Below, one piece after another: positions 1 to 7,996 of a stretch of 64,000 nucleotides of DNA; position 1 is the first letter of the stretch, and each line of letters begins with the position of its first letter. Origin of the DNA: Cohaesibacter haloalkalitolerans (lineage in GTDB: Bacteria > Pseudomonadota > Alphaproteobacteria > Rhizobiales > Cohaesibacteraceae); assembly GCF_003574655.1 (NCBI RefSeq), contig NZ_QNUM01000003.1, forward strand, positions 608,414 to 672,413, in the 5' to 3' direction. The position numbers were made by a program, and so were the translations under genes. The notes beneath the pieces were generated by a model. It saw nothing but the letters and a program-made list of their open reading frames with translations, did no database searches and had not been told where the DNA came from.

Positions 1-8
1 AGGTTGAT

Positions 9-230
9 TTGTTCAAAATATCAGCCAAACGGCTTAGTTTGGCAATCTCATTTATTCTGCTGGCGTTTGCTGTGTATCTGCCAATTGAATTGCGTGAATG
101 CGATCGTCTACTTGAAGAGAATGGGCCAGTTTTCATCTGCATTCCAATTGGCTTCTTAGCAATGCCCATACTAGTCATTTTTCTTGTGTTCTTAGTGATT
201 TTTATCTTTTTCAAGAAAGTGGCAAGATAG
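9..230 (+). CDS. small two-helix membrane protein, unknown function
   Basis: A 73-residue frame from a TTG codon with an AGG just upstream at the window edge. Two hydrophobic segments are visible (about residues 9-26 and 44-68), separated by a short polar, acidic stretch containing two cysteines, and the tail is basic (KKVAR). This is the pattern of a small inner-membrane protein with no catalytic motif. The true start could lie before the window. I do not recognise a family. It sits beside decayed sequence, so it may itself be a remnant. Confidence 0.35.
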   Translation: MFKISAKRLSLAISFILLAFAVYLPIELRECDRLLEENGPVFICIPIGFLAMPILVIFLVFLVIFIFFKKVAR

Positions 231-635
231 ATTGCTCGAGTGAAGTGAAAAGCCCCCCAGAACAATGTTCTTAGATTGTCTCGAGTAAGGCTCCAAGCGG
301 ACATTCCCTGATTTACATCCCGCCAACCGAGACCTGATAAATAATATTGAAGGCATCAATCGCAGGGCCCCCAGTCCTGCAAGGCCTTGGCTCGTGGCTG
401 TACGGAACGGATGATCTGCTCGCAAAAGCCGCTCACGGAGCTGGTCTGTATGTCTTGCGAACTGGTTCGCCGATATGTCAGCCACCGCGCCTCAAGGGCT
501 CATTACGGTCAATGACATGGATGAAGTTGACGTGTCGGAGCTATTGCTGTTCGTATCAAGATTTGTCTCTTGAGAAACAAATTGGAAATATGCAAGCATA
601 TTTCCAATTGATGATAAGACTTGCAAAAGAGATTC
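231..635. other. intergenic or decayed stretch
   Basis: No convincing gene. All three forward frames are broken or have implausible composition. The only structured element seen is the inverted repeat at 580-609. The stretch leads into the broken methyltransferase and may hold remnants of a neighbouring gene. Confidence 0.4.
580..609. repeat. 14-bp perfect inverted repeat
   Basis: The arms AATTGGAAATATGC (580-593) and GCATATTTCCAATT (596-609) are exact reverse complements separated by only AA. There is no T-tract after it, so it does not look like an intrinsic terminator. It lies 26 bp upstream of the first ATG of the methyltransferase remnant, which would suit an operator. Confidence 0.6.
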
Positions 636-1250
636 ATGATGACGCCTATTACAGATTTGAAGCTGTGGGACGAAGTTGCCGTTGCGGAGCAGCCCGGATA
701 GGAAGATCGAGCTTCAATTTTTTCTCACTTCATTCGGCCAAAAGACAGGATCATGGATCTTGGCGCCGGAAATCAGAAGCTGAGAAAATATATTCCCGAC
801 AATTGTGACTATGTGCCAGTGGATTGCACCGACAAGCTCGCAAATACCTTCGTTGTCGATTTCAATGATGAGTTCAGGCTACCTGAGGGCAAATTTGATG
901 TAATCGTCTCCCTTGGCTTCGTTGAATATCTGGTCGACCTTGATGATTTTATGGATAAATTGTCGACCCATTCTGACGGAACCTTTTTCCTCTTCACCTA
1001 TGCCTATTTCAAGGACAATCCCGGCAAAGGCAAGTTCAAAAAATTGAACAAGCTACGCACCTTTGATGAGGTTCAGGAGAAATTTTCGAATTATCTCGAA
1101 GATCTGCGCCCGATCCTGCATCTGAAGAAGGCAGCGTTGTTTTCCGGCACCCTGACGTCAAAGCGAACAAACAAGCCCACGCTGACCAAGTCATTAAATG
1201 ACTCTTTGCCGCTGCCAAAATTTCGCGATTATCTCTTCACGAGAAGATAG
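636..1250 (+). pseudogene. SAM-dependent methyltransferase interrupted by an in-frame TAG
   Basis: A frame opening at ATG 636 reads MMTPITDLKLWDEVAVAEQPG, meets TAG at 699-701, then continues in the same frame as EDRASIFSHFIRPKDRIMDLGAGNQKL and on to the stop at 1248-1250. The downstream part has a class I methyltransferase motif I (DLGAGNQKL) and a later acidic strand followed by VSLGFVEYL, typical of Rossmann-fold methyltransferases. The segment between the stop and motif I looks like normal coding sequence, so a nonsense mutation in a protein of about 204 residues is the simplest reading. Translation could restart at ATG 753, but that product would lack the N-terminal helix before motif I. 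Substrate unknown. Confidence 0.6.
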
Positions 1251-1703
1251 GGCGCATTAACTTTTTCCAAATGGAATCCGATGGCATCTCAAAGCGTCAT
1301 TCTCGCCCCGAAAGGACGAATGGTGTTTGAGATGTGCCGGTGGGTTTGTGTCCACGAACACTGATCCGGCGAGTTGCTATCCGTGTCCGGATGCCTAGAG
1401 GCGATGACCAACGGCGAGCTTCATCCGGACGGGCGCAGTTTTCCGATAACCCTCGGCGCCAAACCGTCACTCTCGCTTCCGTCAAGCCAGAGTCCCGCCA
1501 ACCCCAGCCATCCATGACAAAATATTTTCTACAAATTAAAATCCATCGCGCGTGAAAATAAAAATATTTCCAACACAGCAGCCAAATGGGGTCATATTTT
1601 TTAAAACAGAAACCAAACTCGCACAACGATATCTTGAGCGAAAAGCCCTGTTGCCGGTATTTTGTCGACCAACAAATATCACACTCGAAGGGCTCAAGAC
1701 CTC
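1251..1703. other. intergenic region upstream of sbp
   Basis: About 450 bases with no supported gene. It contains a 9-bp inverted repeat, GTCCGGATG (1385-1393) and CATCCGGAC (1422-1430), with a 28-nt loop, and an AT-rich stretch at about 1525-1610 that should carry the sulfate operon promoter. No clear -35/-10 pair could be assigned by eye. Confidence 0.4.
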
Positions 1704-2711
1704 ATGAAGAAAACGATCCTGGCCGCTGTTGGCGCTGCTCTCCTCCTTACTGCTCCCGCTTCGGCAAGCGATGCACCAAAGGAAATCCTCAACGTCTCCT
1801 ACGACATCGCCCGTGAACTCTATGCGGCGATCAACCCCAAATTCCAGGCCTACTGGAAAGAGAAATCCGGTCAAGACATTGAGATCAAACAGTCTCACGC
1901 CGGTTCTTCCAAACAAGCGCGCGCCATCATGCAGGGTCTGAAGGCCGATATTGTCACCTTCAACCAGGTGCTCGACGTGCAGGTGCTGGCCGACAAGGGT
2001 GGCTTTGTCTCCAAGACCTGGCAGCAGGACCTGCCCAACAACGCCTCGCCCTACTACTCCCTGCCCGCCTTCCTTGTGCGTGATGGCAACCCGAAAGGCA
2101 TCAAGGACTGGAACGATCTGGTCCGCGATGACGTGAAGCTGGTCTTCCCGAACCCGAAAACCTCCGGCAACGCCCGCTACACCTATCTGGCGGCCTATGC
2201 CTATGCGCTGGAAAACAACGGCGGCGATGACGCCAAGGCGCGGGAATTCGTCGGCAAGCTGCTAAGCAACGTTGCCGTGTTCGACACCGGCGGCCGTGGT
2301 GCGACCACCAGCTTCGTCGAGCGTGAAATTGGCGATGTGTTGATCACCTTCGAGGCGGAAGTGGAAAACATCCGCACCCAGTATGGCACAGACAAGTATG
2401 AGCGCGTCGTACCGCAGACCTCCCTCCTGGCCGAGTTCCCGGTAGCGCTCGTGCAGAAGGTGGCCGAAAAGCGCGGAAGCGTCGATGTCTCCACGGCCTA
2501 TCTGGACTATCTCTACAGCGAAGAAGCGCAGGATATCATCGCCTCCTTCAACAACCGCGTGCACAATGAAACCGTCAAGGCGAAATACGCCGCAAACTTC
2601 CCTGAAGTGCGCCTGATCCGTGTCGAAGACGTGTTCGGCAGCTGGGAAAAAGCCAACAAGACCCACTTCGCCGAAGGCGGTGTGCTGGATCAGGTCTTCA
2701 CAGCCAAGTAA
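1704..2711 (+). CDS. sbp: sulfate/thiosulfate ABC transporter periplasmic binding protein
   Basis: A periplasmic protein that captures sulfate or thiosulfate for the CysTWA importer encoded just downstream. The start is ATG 1704, after GAAGGG, because it begins directly with a Sec signal peptide (MKKTILAAVGAALLL, cleavage near ASA-S). An upstream in-frame TTG at 1662 would bury this signal. The mature part has Sbp/CysP features: a LNVSYDIARELY strand at the N-terminus, the SHAGSSKQAR anion-binding loop, ADIVTFNQVLDVQ, PNPKTSGNARY and FDTGGRGATTSFVEREIGDVL. Length (335 residues) matches the family. A hairpin separates it from cysT, as is common where the binding protein is made in excess over the permease. 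Confidence 0.95.
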   Translation: MKKTILAAVGAALLLTAPASASDAPKEILNVSYDIARELYAAINPKFQAYWKEKSGQDIEIKQSHAGSSKQARAIMQGLKADIVTFNQVLDVQVLADKGGFVSKTWQQDLPNNASPYYSLPAFLVRDGNPKGIKDWNDLVRDDVKLVFPNPKTSGNARYTYLAAYAYALENNGGDDAKAREFVGKLLSNVAVFDTGGRGATTSFVEREIGDVLITFEAEVENIRTQYGTDKYERVVPQTSLLAEFPVALVQKVAEKRGSVDVSTAYLDYLYSEEAQDIIASFNNRVHNETVKAKYAANFPEVRLIRVEDVFGSWEKANKTHFAEGGVLDQVFTAK

Positions 2712-2735
2712 TCCTCCCTCCCCCCACGATAAGCC

Positions 2736-2768
2736 GGTCTCGGGGCAGCCAATGCTCCGAGACCTTTT
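2736..2768 (+). terminator. hairpin between sbp and cysT, probable attenuator
   Basis: GGTCTCGG (2736-2743) pairs with CCGAGACC (2757-2764), followed by TTTT. It lies in the 92-bp gap between sbp and cysT. It probably terminates part of the transcription or protects the sbp mRNA 3' end. Confidence 0.65.
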
Positions 2769-2803
2769 GCATCTTCAAGCAAGTCTCAAGGATCAGGCCT
2801 ACA

Positions 2804-3682
2804 ATGACCCGTTCAATCGCCGCTTCATCGCCCGGAAGATCGCGACCGATCCGGAAATCCCGGACTATCATGCCCGGCTTTTCCCTCACGCTGGGGACGT
2901 GCCTGCTGTTTGTCTGCCTGATCATCCTGCTGCCACTCAGCGGCCTGTTCTGGCAGATGAGCCAACTTGGTCTTGCTGACTATTTTTCCATCATCACGTC
3001 GGACCGCACCCTTGCCGCCTTCCGCGTCACGATCACGGCAGCGGCCTTTGCCACCATTTTCAATGCCGTGTTCGGACTGCTGCTGGCCTATGTTCTGGTG
3101 CGCTATTCCTTTCCCGGAAAGCGCCTGCTCGACGCTCTGGTCGATCTGCCGTTTGCACTGCCGACAGCGGTCGCCGGGATTGCACTGGTGGCGCTCTATG
3201 ACAAGAACGGCTGGGTGGGCGTTCTGTTGGAAGCAGCAAACCTCAAGGTAGCCTACACCTGGTGGGGCATCGCGCTTGCCATGATGTTCACCTCCGTTCC
3301 CTTCGGCGTGCGCACTGTCCAGCCCGTGCTCGAAAGCCTCCAGCCCGACACGGAAGAAGCCGCCCGCACCCTGGGCGCCCGTGACTGGCAGGTCTTCCGC
3401 CACATCGTGTTTCCGCAGGTCTGGCCGAGCTTCATCACCGGAGCCTCTCTGGCTTTTGCCCGCTCGCTGGGGGAATTCGGCGCGGTGATCTTCATCGCGG
3501 GCAACATGCCCTTCAAGACCGAAATCGCCTCGCTGCTAATCATGATCCGGCTAGAGGAATATGACTACCCGGCAGCCAGCGCCATTGCGGGCACGATCCT
3601 GCTGATCGCACTCGCAGTGCTGGTTGCGGCCAATATCGCGCAAGCGCGCGCCACCAGACATCTGCACAAAGGGAGCGCCTGA
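2804..3682 (+). CDS. cysT: sulfate ABC transporter permease CysT
   Basis: Inner-membrane permease of the sulfate/thiosulfate importer, 292 residues, starting at ATG 2804 behind AAGGA. After a basic N-terminus there are about six transmembrane helices. The binding-protein-dependent permease EAA loop is visible as EEAARTLGARDWQVFRHIVFPQVWPS (about residues 186-211). The segment FPGKRLLDALVDLPFALPTAVAGIAL is characteristic of CysT/CysU. It is followed two bases later by cysW, so the two subunits are translationally linked and form the heterodimeric channel. Confidence 0.95.
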   Translation: MTRSIAASSPGRSRPIRKSRTIMPGFSLTLGTCLLFVCLIILLPLSGLFWQMSQLGLADYFSIITSDRTLAAFRVTITAAAFATIFNAVFGLLLAYVLVRYSFPGKRLLDALVDLPFALPTAVAGIALVALYDKNGWVGVLLEAANLKVAYTWWGIALAMMFTSVPFGVRTVQPVLESLQPDTEEAARTLGARDWQVFRHIVFPQVWPSFITGASLAFARSLGEFGAVIFIAGNMPFKTEIASLLIMIRLEEYDYPAASAIAGTILLIALAVLVAANIAQARATRHLHKGSA

Positions 3683-3684
3683 CC

Positions 3685-4548
3685 ATGACCGTATCAACGA
3701 GCAGACCGGCGATCACCAACCCTAAGGTTCTGGCGCTGTTTCGCAAGCAGGCCCGCAAACGTGCCCTCTTGATCGCCATCGCCATCACCTTTGCGCTGAT
3801 TGTCATGGCTCTGCCTGTGATCGCGATCTTCACTCGCGCCTTTGCCGAGGGGCTGGCGATCTACTGGTCCAACATTATCATGCCCGAAACACTGCACGCC
3901 ATCTGGCTGACGGTGCTGACGGCGCTCATCGTGCTGCCCATCAACCTCGCTTTCGGCATCGCCGCGTCATGGGCCATCGTGCATTATCGCTTTCCCGGAC
4001 GCCGGGCGTTGCAAACCATCATCGAGCTGCCTTTCTCGATTTCGCCCATCGTCGCCGGGCTCTGCTATTTGCTGATCTATGGTTCCATGGGGCTCGTCGG
4101 CAGTTGGCTGGATGGCTTCGACATCCAGTTGATGTTCAATCTCACCGGCATCGTGCTGGTCTCGCTATTCGTCACCTGCCCGTTCGTGGCGCGGGAACTG
4201 ATCCCGCTGATGGAAATCGCCGGACAGGATCAGGAAGAAGCCGCCCTGACGCTCGGAGCAACCGGCTGGCAGACCTTTCTTCATGTCACGCTGCCGAAGA
4301 TCAAGTGGGCGCTGCTCTATGGGGCCATTCTGGCCAACGCCCGCGTCATCGGCGAGTTTGGTGCGGTCAGCGTTGTCTCGGGCAACATCCGCGGCGAGAC
4401 CATGACGCTGCCACTGCAGGTGCAGCTGCTCTATGACGACTACAATGCCACCGGCGCCTTCGCGGCAGCCACGGTTCTGACGGTGATTGCCGTCATCACG
4501 CTTGTTTTGCGCTCTGCCATCGAGGCACGCCACCCGCACGGGCACTAA
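3685..4548 (+). CDS. cysW: sulfate ABC transporter permease CysW
   Basis: Second inner-membrane permease of the sulfate importer, 287 residues, ATG two bases after the cysT stop. The EAA loop reads EEAALTLGATGWQTFLHVTLPKIKW, and the preceding FSISPIVAGLCYLLIYGSMGLVGSWL and following NARVIGEFGAVSVVSGNIRGETMTLPLQV are hallmark CysW segments. The N-terminal 30 residues are polar and basic before the first helix. The neighbours cysT and cysA complete the complex. Confidence 0.95.
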   Translation: MTVSTSRPAITNPKVLALFRKQARKRALLIAIAITFALIVMALPVIAIFTRAFAEGLAIYWSNIIMPETLHAIWLTVLTALIVLPINLAFGIAASWAIVHYRFPGRRALQTIIELPFSISPIVAGLCYLLIYGSMGLVGSWLDGFDIQLMFNLTGIVLVSLFVTCPFVARELIPLMEIAGQDQEEAALTLGATGWQTFLHVTLPKIKWALLYGAILANARVIGEFGAVSVVSGNIRGETMTLPLQVQLLYDDYNATGAFAAATVLTVIAVITLVLRSAIEARHPHGH

Positions 4549-4568
4549 GGAAAGACGAGGAAAAAGCC

Positions 4569-5321
4569 ATGTCTCTACAGATCCGCGAGATCAGCAAATA
4601 TTACGGCTCCAATCTGGTGCTTGATGCGGTCAGCCTTGACTTCAAGCCGGGCGAGTTCATTGCCCTGCTCGGGCCATCCGGCTCGGGCAAGACCACCCTT
4701 CTGCGCACCATCGCTGGCTTGCAGTTCGCCGAGGGCGGTTCGCTGCTGTTTGATGGCGAGGACATCACCGGGCTCGACGCCCGCAAGCGCCGCTTCGGCA
4801 TGGTGTTCCAGAACTATGCCCTGTTCGAACACATGACGGTTGCCGATAACGTGGCCTTTGGCCTCAAGGTGCGAGATCGCAAGAGCCGCCCCTCCTCGGG
4901 CGAGATCGCCAAGCGTGTCGAAAACCTGCTAGAGATGGCCCAGATCAGCCATCTGGCGGATCGATATCCGGGCCAGTTGTCCGGCGGCCAGCGTCAGCGG
5001 GTGGCCTTGACCCGCGCTCTTGCCATTGAGCCAAGACTGTTGCTGCTCGATGAACCCTTCAGCGCTCTTGATGCCCGCGTGCGCAAGGATCTGCGCGCCT
5101 CCCTGCGCAGCCTGCAGCGACAGGTCGGCGTTGGCGCCATCCTCGTCACCCACGATCAGGAAGAGGCCTTCGAGTTGGCCGACCGCATCGCCGTGATGGC
5201 CGATGGCCGGATCGAACAGTTCGACACGCCCGCCAATCTGCTGAAGAACCCTTCGTCGCCCTTCGTCGCCGAATTCCTCGAAGGCTCGGAAGCCTACAAC
5301 CATTCCGGCGCAGGCATTTGA
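4569..5321 (+). CDS. cysA: sulfate ABC transporter ATPase CysA, short form
   Basis: Cytoplasmic ATPase that drives CysT/CysW. Walker A is GPSGSGKTT (about residues 34-42), the Q-loop region is VFQNYALFEHMTV, the signature is LSGGQRQRVAL, and Walker B is LLLLDEPFSALDARVR, followed by the switch histidine in LVTHDQEEA. At 250 residues it ends soon after the helical domain (FVAEFLEGSEAYNH), whereas classic CysA is about 340-360 residues with a C-terminal regulatory TOBE domain. That domain appears to be absent, without sign of a frameshift. It is the last gene of the operon, with an AGGAAAAAG-type ribosome binding site. Confidence 0.93.
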   Translation: MSLQIREISKYYGSNLVLDAVSLDFKPGEFIALLGPSGSGKTTLLRTIAGLQFAEGGSLLFDGEDITGLDARKRRFGMVFQNYALFEHMTVADNVAFGLKVRDRKSRPSSGEIAKRVENLLEMAQISHLADRYPGQLSGGQRQRVALTRALAIEPRLLLLDEPFSALDARVRKDLRASLRSLQRQVGVGAILVTHDQEEAFELADRIAVMADGRIEQFDTPANLLKNPSSPFVAEFLEGSEAYNHSGAGI

Positions 5322-5529
5322 TGACACTTGCAGTAGAGCCCCCATAGGCAAACTTGCCAAGGTCAAACTCACTATGCTTAACGAAAAGAAAATAAACTAT
5401 ACATCTCAATATCTTAATTGGAACATATTGTCGCAGGACGGGAATGTATAACGAATCTTAGATTTCCATGGCTACAACCATTGATGGCCAGAACCGGTTT
5501 CAATAGGGGCTGGCTGAGTAAACCAGAGT

Positions 5530-6903
5530 ATGGACATCAGCTCCGCCAGGCGCACCGGCTCGCATGAGCAAGCCGCCAGAGACCGAGCTGATGGACGATG
5601 GAAGAAGTCAATGGAAGAAGCGTTCGTCAGTTGCCTGAGCGAATATGGCATGGCTCCGGCAAAAGCCTATCAGCAGATAACGGAAGAACTGGCCGGAGAC
5701 GGCAATCCCTATCAGGATCTGGGCAGCTTCACCGCCGTCCGGATGCAGCCGGAAGCCAACCGCCTCATCTGCGACACCCTTGGCAAGAATCTCGCCAACC
5801 AGAATGAATATGGTGAAACGACCAGCATTCACAAAAAGCTTGTCGCCACCATCGCCGACCTTCTCCACGCGCCCGACCCGGCCCATGCCGCAGGCACCTC
5901 CACATCGGGCTCGTCGGAAGCCTGTGCCATAGCCATGCTCATGCACAAGTGGCTCTGGCAGGCAGGAACCACGACCGAGAGCCGAAAGCCGCGCGGCATT
6001 CCCAATATCGTCCTTGGCACCAACGCCCATCTGGTCTGGCGCAAATTTGCCCTCTATCTGGGTGTCGAAGTGCGCGAAGCTCCCTTCGATGGCATCAACA
6101 ATTATCCCCTAGGGGCCATGCTGTCGCTCATTGATGAAAACACCATTTGCGTTGTCGCCGTGATGGGCTCCACCTTCTCCGGCTTCTGCGATCCGGTGAA
6201 GGAGATCAATGGCGCCCTGATGGAAATGAACGCCCGCAACGGCTGGAACGTCGGCATTCATGTCGACGGCGCGATCGGCGGCTTCATCCTGCCCTTTGTC
6301 ACCAACAGCCGGAAACCGGTGTGGGATTTTGCCCTGCCGCTGGTGCGCTCCATCAACCTGTCTGGCCACAAGTTCGGACTGGTCTACCCCGGTCTCGGCT
6401 GGCTCATGCTGCGCGATCAGACCATGATCCCCGAGCATATGAACATGACCGCCAGCTATCTCACCGGTAACACCCAATCCTATGCGATTTCCTTCTCGCG
6501 CTCGTCATCGCTGGTCATCGCCCAATATTTCAACTTCCTCCATTACGGACGGGCAGGTTATGGCGCAGTGATCGAGAAGTGCCTCAAGAATGCCCGTCAT
6601 GTCGCCTCCGGCCTTGAAGCCATGGGCTGTTTCGAACTGATCAGCGACCTCACCCTGCCGGTGATCGCCTTCAGCTTCACCTCGGGTCTTGAAGGACGGG
6701 AAGCGGACTTTACCAGCGCCCTGCGATCAAAAGGCTGGATGCTGCCCTTCTACCAGATGCCCGCAGGCATAGAGTGCAAGGCGATGCGCATTGTCATCCG
6801 CGAAGACATGTCCCGTGAGCGGCTTGAAGCACTACTGACAGATATCGCCGAAGCTGTCGCCTCGCTCTCCCCCCAAACCTGTCTCTATCGGCAGGCAGGT
6901 TAG
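5530..6903 (+). CDS. gadB: glutamate decarboxylase (PLP-dependent, group II)
   Basis: Converts L-glutamate to GABA and CO2 in the cytoplasm, consuming a proton. Family residues are all present: the GTSTSGSSEA cofactor-phosphate loop (about 122-131), HVDGAIGGFILPF with the pyridine-binding Asp (about D246), and the PLP lysine in INLSGHKFGL (about K281). The region after it (GWLMLRD, then TQSYAISFSRSSSLVIAQYFNFLHYGRAGY) follows enterobacterial GadB closely. At 457 residues it has near-normal length, but I do not see the C-terminal His-containing tail that gives E. coli GadB its pH-dependent closure. It heads an operon with a ligand-gated channel 10 bases downstream, which is not the usual GadB partner (an APC antiporter). 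Confidence 0.9.
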   Translation: MDISSARRTGSHEQAARDRADGRWKKSMEEAFVSCLSEYGMAPAKAYQQITEELAGDGNPYQDLGSFTAVRMQPEANRLICDTLGKNLANQNEYGETTSIHKKLVATIADLLHAPDPAHAAGTSTSGSSEACAIAMLMHKWLWQAGTTTESRKPRGIPNIVLGTNAHLVWRKFALYLGVEVREAPFDGINNYPLGAMLSLIDENTICVVAVMGSTFSGFCDPVKEINGALMEMNARNGWNVGIHVDGAIGGFILPFVTNSRKPVWDFALPLVRSINLSGHKFGLVYPGLGWLMLRDQTMIPEHMNMTASYLTGNTQSYAISFSRSSSLVIAQYFNFLHYGRAGYGAVIEKCLKNARHVASGLEAMGCFELISDLTLPVIAFSFTSGLEGREADFTSALRSKGWMLPFYQMPAGIECKAMRIVIREDMSRERLEALLTDIAEAVASLSPQTCLYRQAG

Positions 6904-6913
6904 GAGGCCAGAC

Positions 6914-7978
6914 ATGACAACCCGTTTCCGCTCGCTTATGTCTCATCTGGTTCAGACGCTCGTCGCCCTGCTTCTACTGCTCTCGCCAACCTGCGCCGCA
7001 GAGCCGACGACCGCTCCTGCCTTCAAAGAGGCCACCAAGGCCAGTGTCGCCATCAACATCAACAAGATCTACGAGTTCAACGAACTCAACGAAACCTATG
7101 TCATCGATGGCTATCTGGTTGTTTCCTGGAAGGACAAGGCGCTGGCCGAGCGGATGCGATCAGGCGTGGCTCTTCCCGATATTTACGAGAATGACGCTAT
7201 CGATGATCTCAAGGCCGAGGGCATCCGCATTCCCGCCATCGAGTTCATCAATGTCGTCGGTGACCGGAGCGTTGCCAACCGGCAGGTGGTGACCAGTGCC
7301 GATGGCACCGTGCTCTACAACGAGCGCTTTCAGGCCACCTTCTCGACCGCCATGGACTTCCGCAAGTTTCCCTTTGACACACAGAAACTGGCCATCGAGC
7401 TGGAGTCCTTCTCCTTCGACAAGACCCACTTCGAATTTGTCAACCCGAAGGTCTACCCGGAACTGGTCAATCAGGAGATGCTGGCCGAGTGGAATATCGT
7501 CGACAAACAGGTCGCCGTCACGGACCAGGACTATTCCCACCTCACAGAGGACGGCAGCAAGACCGAGTTTTCCCGCTACAATCTGACAATCACCCTTGAG
7601 CGCAAGTGCGATTACTACATCTGGAACTTCATGCTGCCGCTAATCCTGATCATCACCTCATCCTGGTGCGTGTTCTGGGTCGATGATTTCCTGACCAATA
7701 TCTCGATCGCCTTCACACTGATGTTGACAGTGGTTGCTTTCACCTTTCAAGCGACCAGCCTGTTGCCCCGGCTGCCCTATACCACCTTCATGGGCATGCT
7801 CACGATCCTCGGTTATCTGAGCATCTTTGCCAGCATGGTGGTCATCATCGCCGCTGAATTGCTGGTCAGGAAATCCGATACGTTCGACAAGGCAAGGCTG
7901 ATGCGGATGTCCCGCTATCTCTATCCGCTGAGCATCGTCCTCATCATTGCCTTCGAAGTCCGCTATTTCAACCTCTAG
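6914..7978 (+). CDS. pentameric ligand-gated ion channel (Cys-loop receptor family)
   Basis: Prokaryotic homologue of nicotinic/GABA receptors, 354 residues, ribosome binding site AGGAGG. A signal peptide (about 1-29, cleavage near CAA-E) is followed by a beta-rich extracellular domain and four membrane helices. The conserved FPFDTQKL (152-159) marks the loop equivalent to the eukaryotic Cys-loop; both disulfide cysteines are missing, as in other bacterial members. M1 is about 235-255, M2 about 262-281, the M2-M3 linker is LPRLPYTTFMG (284-294), M3 about 292-316 and M4 about 336-351. By eye-alignment with GLIC, the pore-lining positions are S264 (2'), T268 (6') and L271 (9'). ELIC, a relative, is opened by GABA and primary amines. 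Position directly behind glutamate decarboxylase suggests GABA as ligand (inference). Confidence 0.9.
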   Translation: MTTRFRSLMSHLVQTLVALLLLLSPTCAAEPTTAPAFKEATKASVAININKIYEFNELNETYVIDGYLVVSWKDKALAERMRSGVALPDIYENDAIDDLKAEGIRIPAIEFINVVGDRSVANRQVVTSADGTVLYNERFQATFSTAMDFRKFPFDTQKLAIELESFSFDKTHFEFVNPKVYPELVNQEMLAEWNIVDKQVAVTDQDYSHLTEDGSKTEFSRYNLTITLERKCDYYIWNFMLPLILIITSSWCVFWVDDFLTNISIAFTLMLTVVAFTFQATSLLPRLPYTTFMGMLTILGYLSIFASMVVIIAAELLVRKSDTFDKARLMRMSRYLYPLSIVLIIAFEVRYFNL

Positions 7979-7996
7979 CCCGTTTAGAATTTGCCC

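Noticed and set aside
347..808. Open frame of 153 codons before the methyltransferase
   Set aside because: Composition is unlike a real protein, and it overlaps the better-supported methyltransferase frame.
1385..1430. 9-bp inverted repeat as a terminator or mobile-element end
   Set aside because: The 28-nt loop, lack of a T-tract and absence of a transposase frame give no support for either.
1297..1626. Minus-strand frame of 109 codons upstream of sbp
   Set aside because: No recognisable domain, no ribosome binding site, and it covers the likely sbp promoter.
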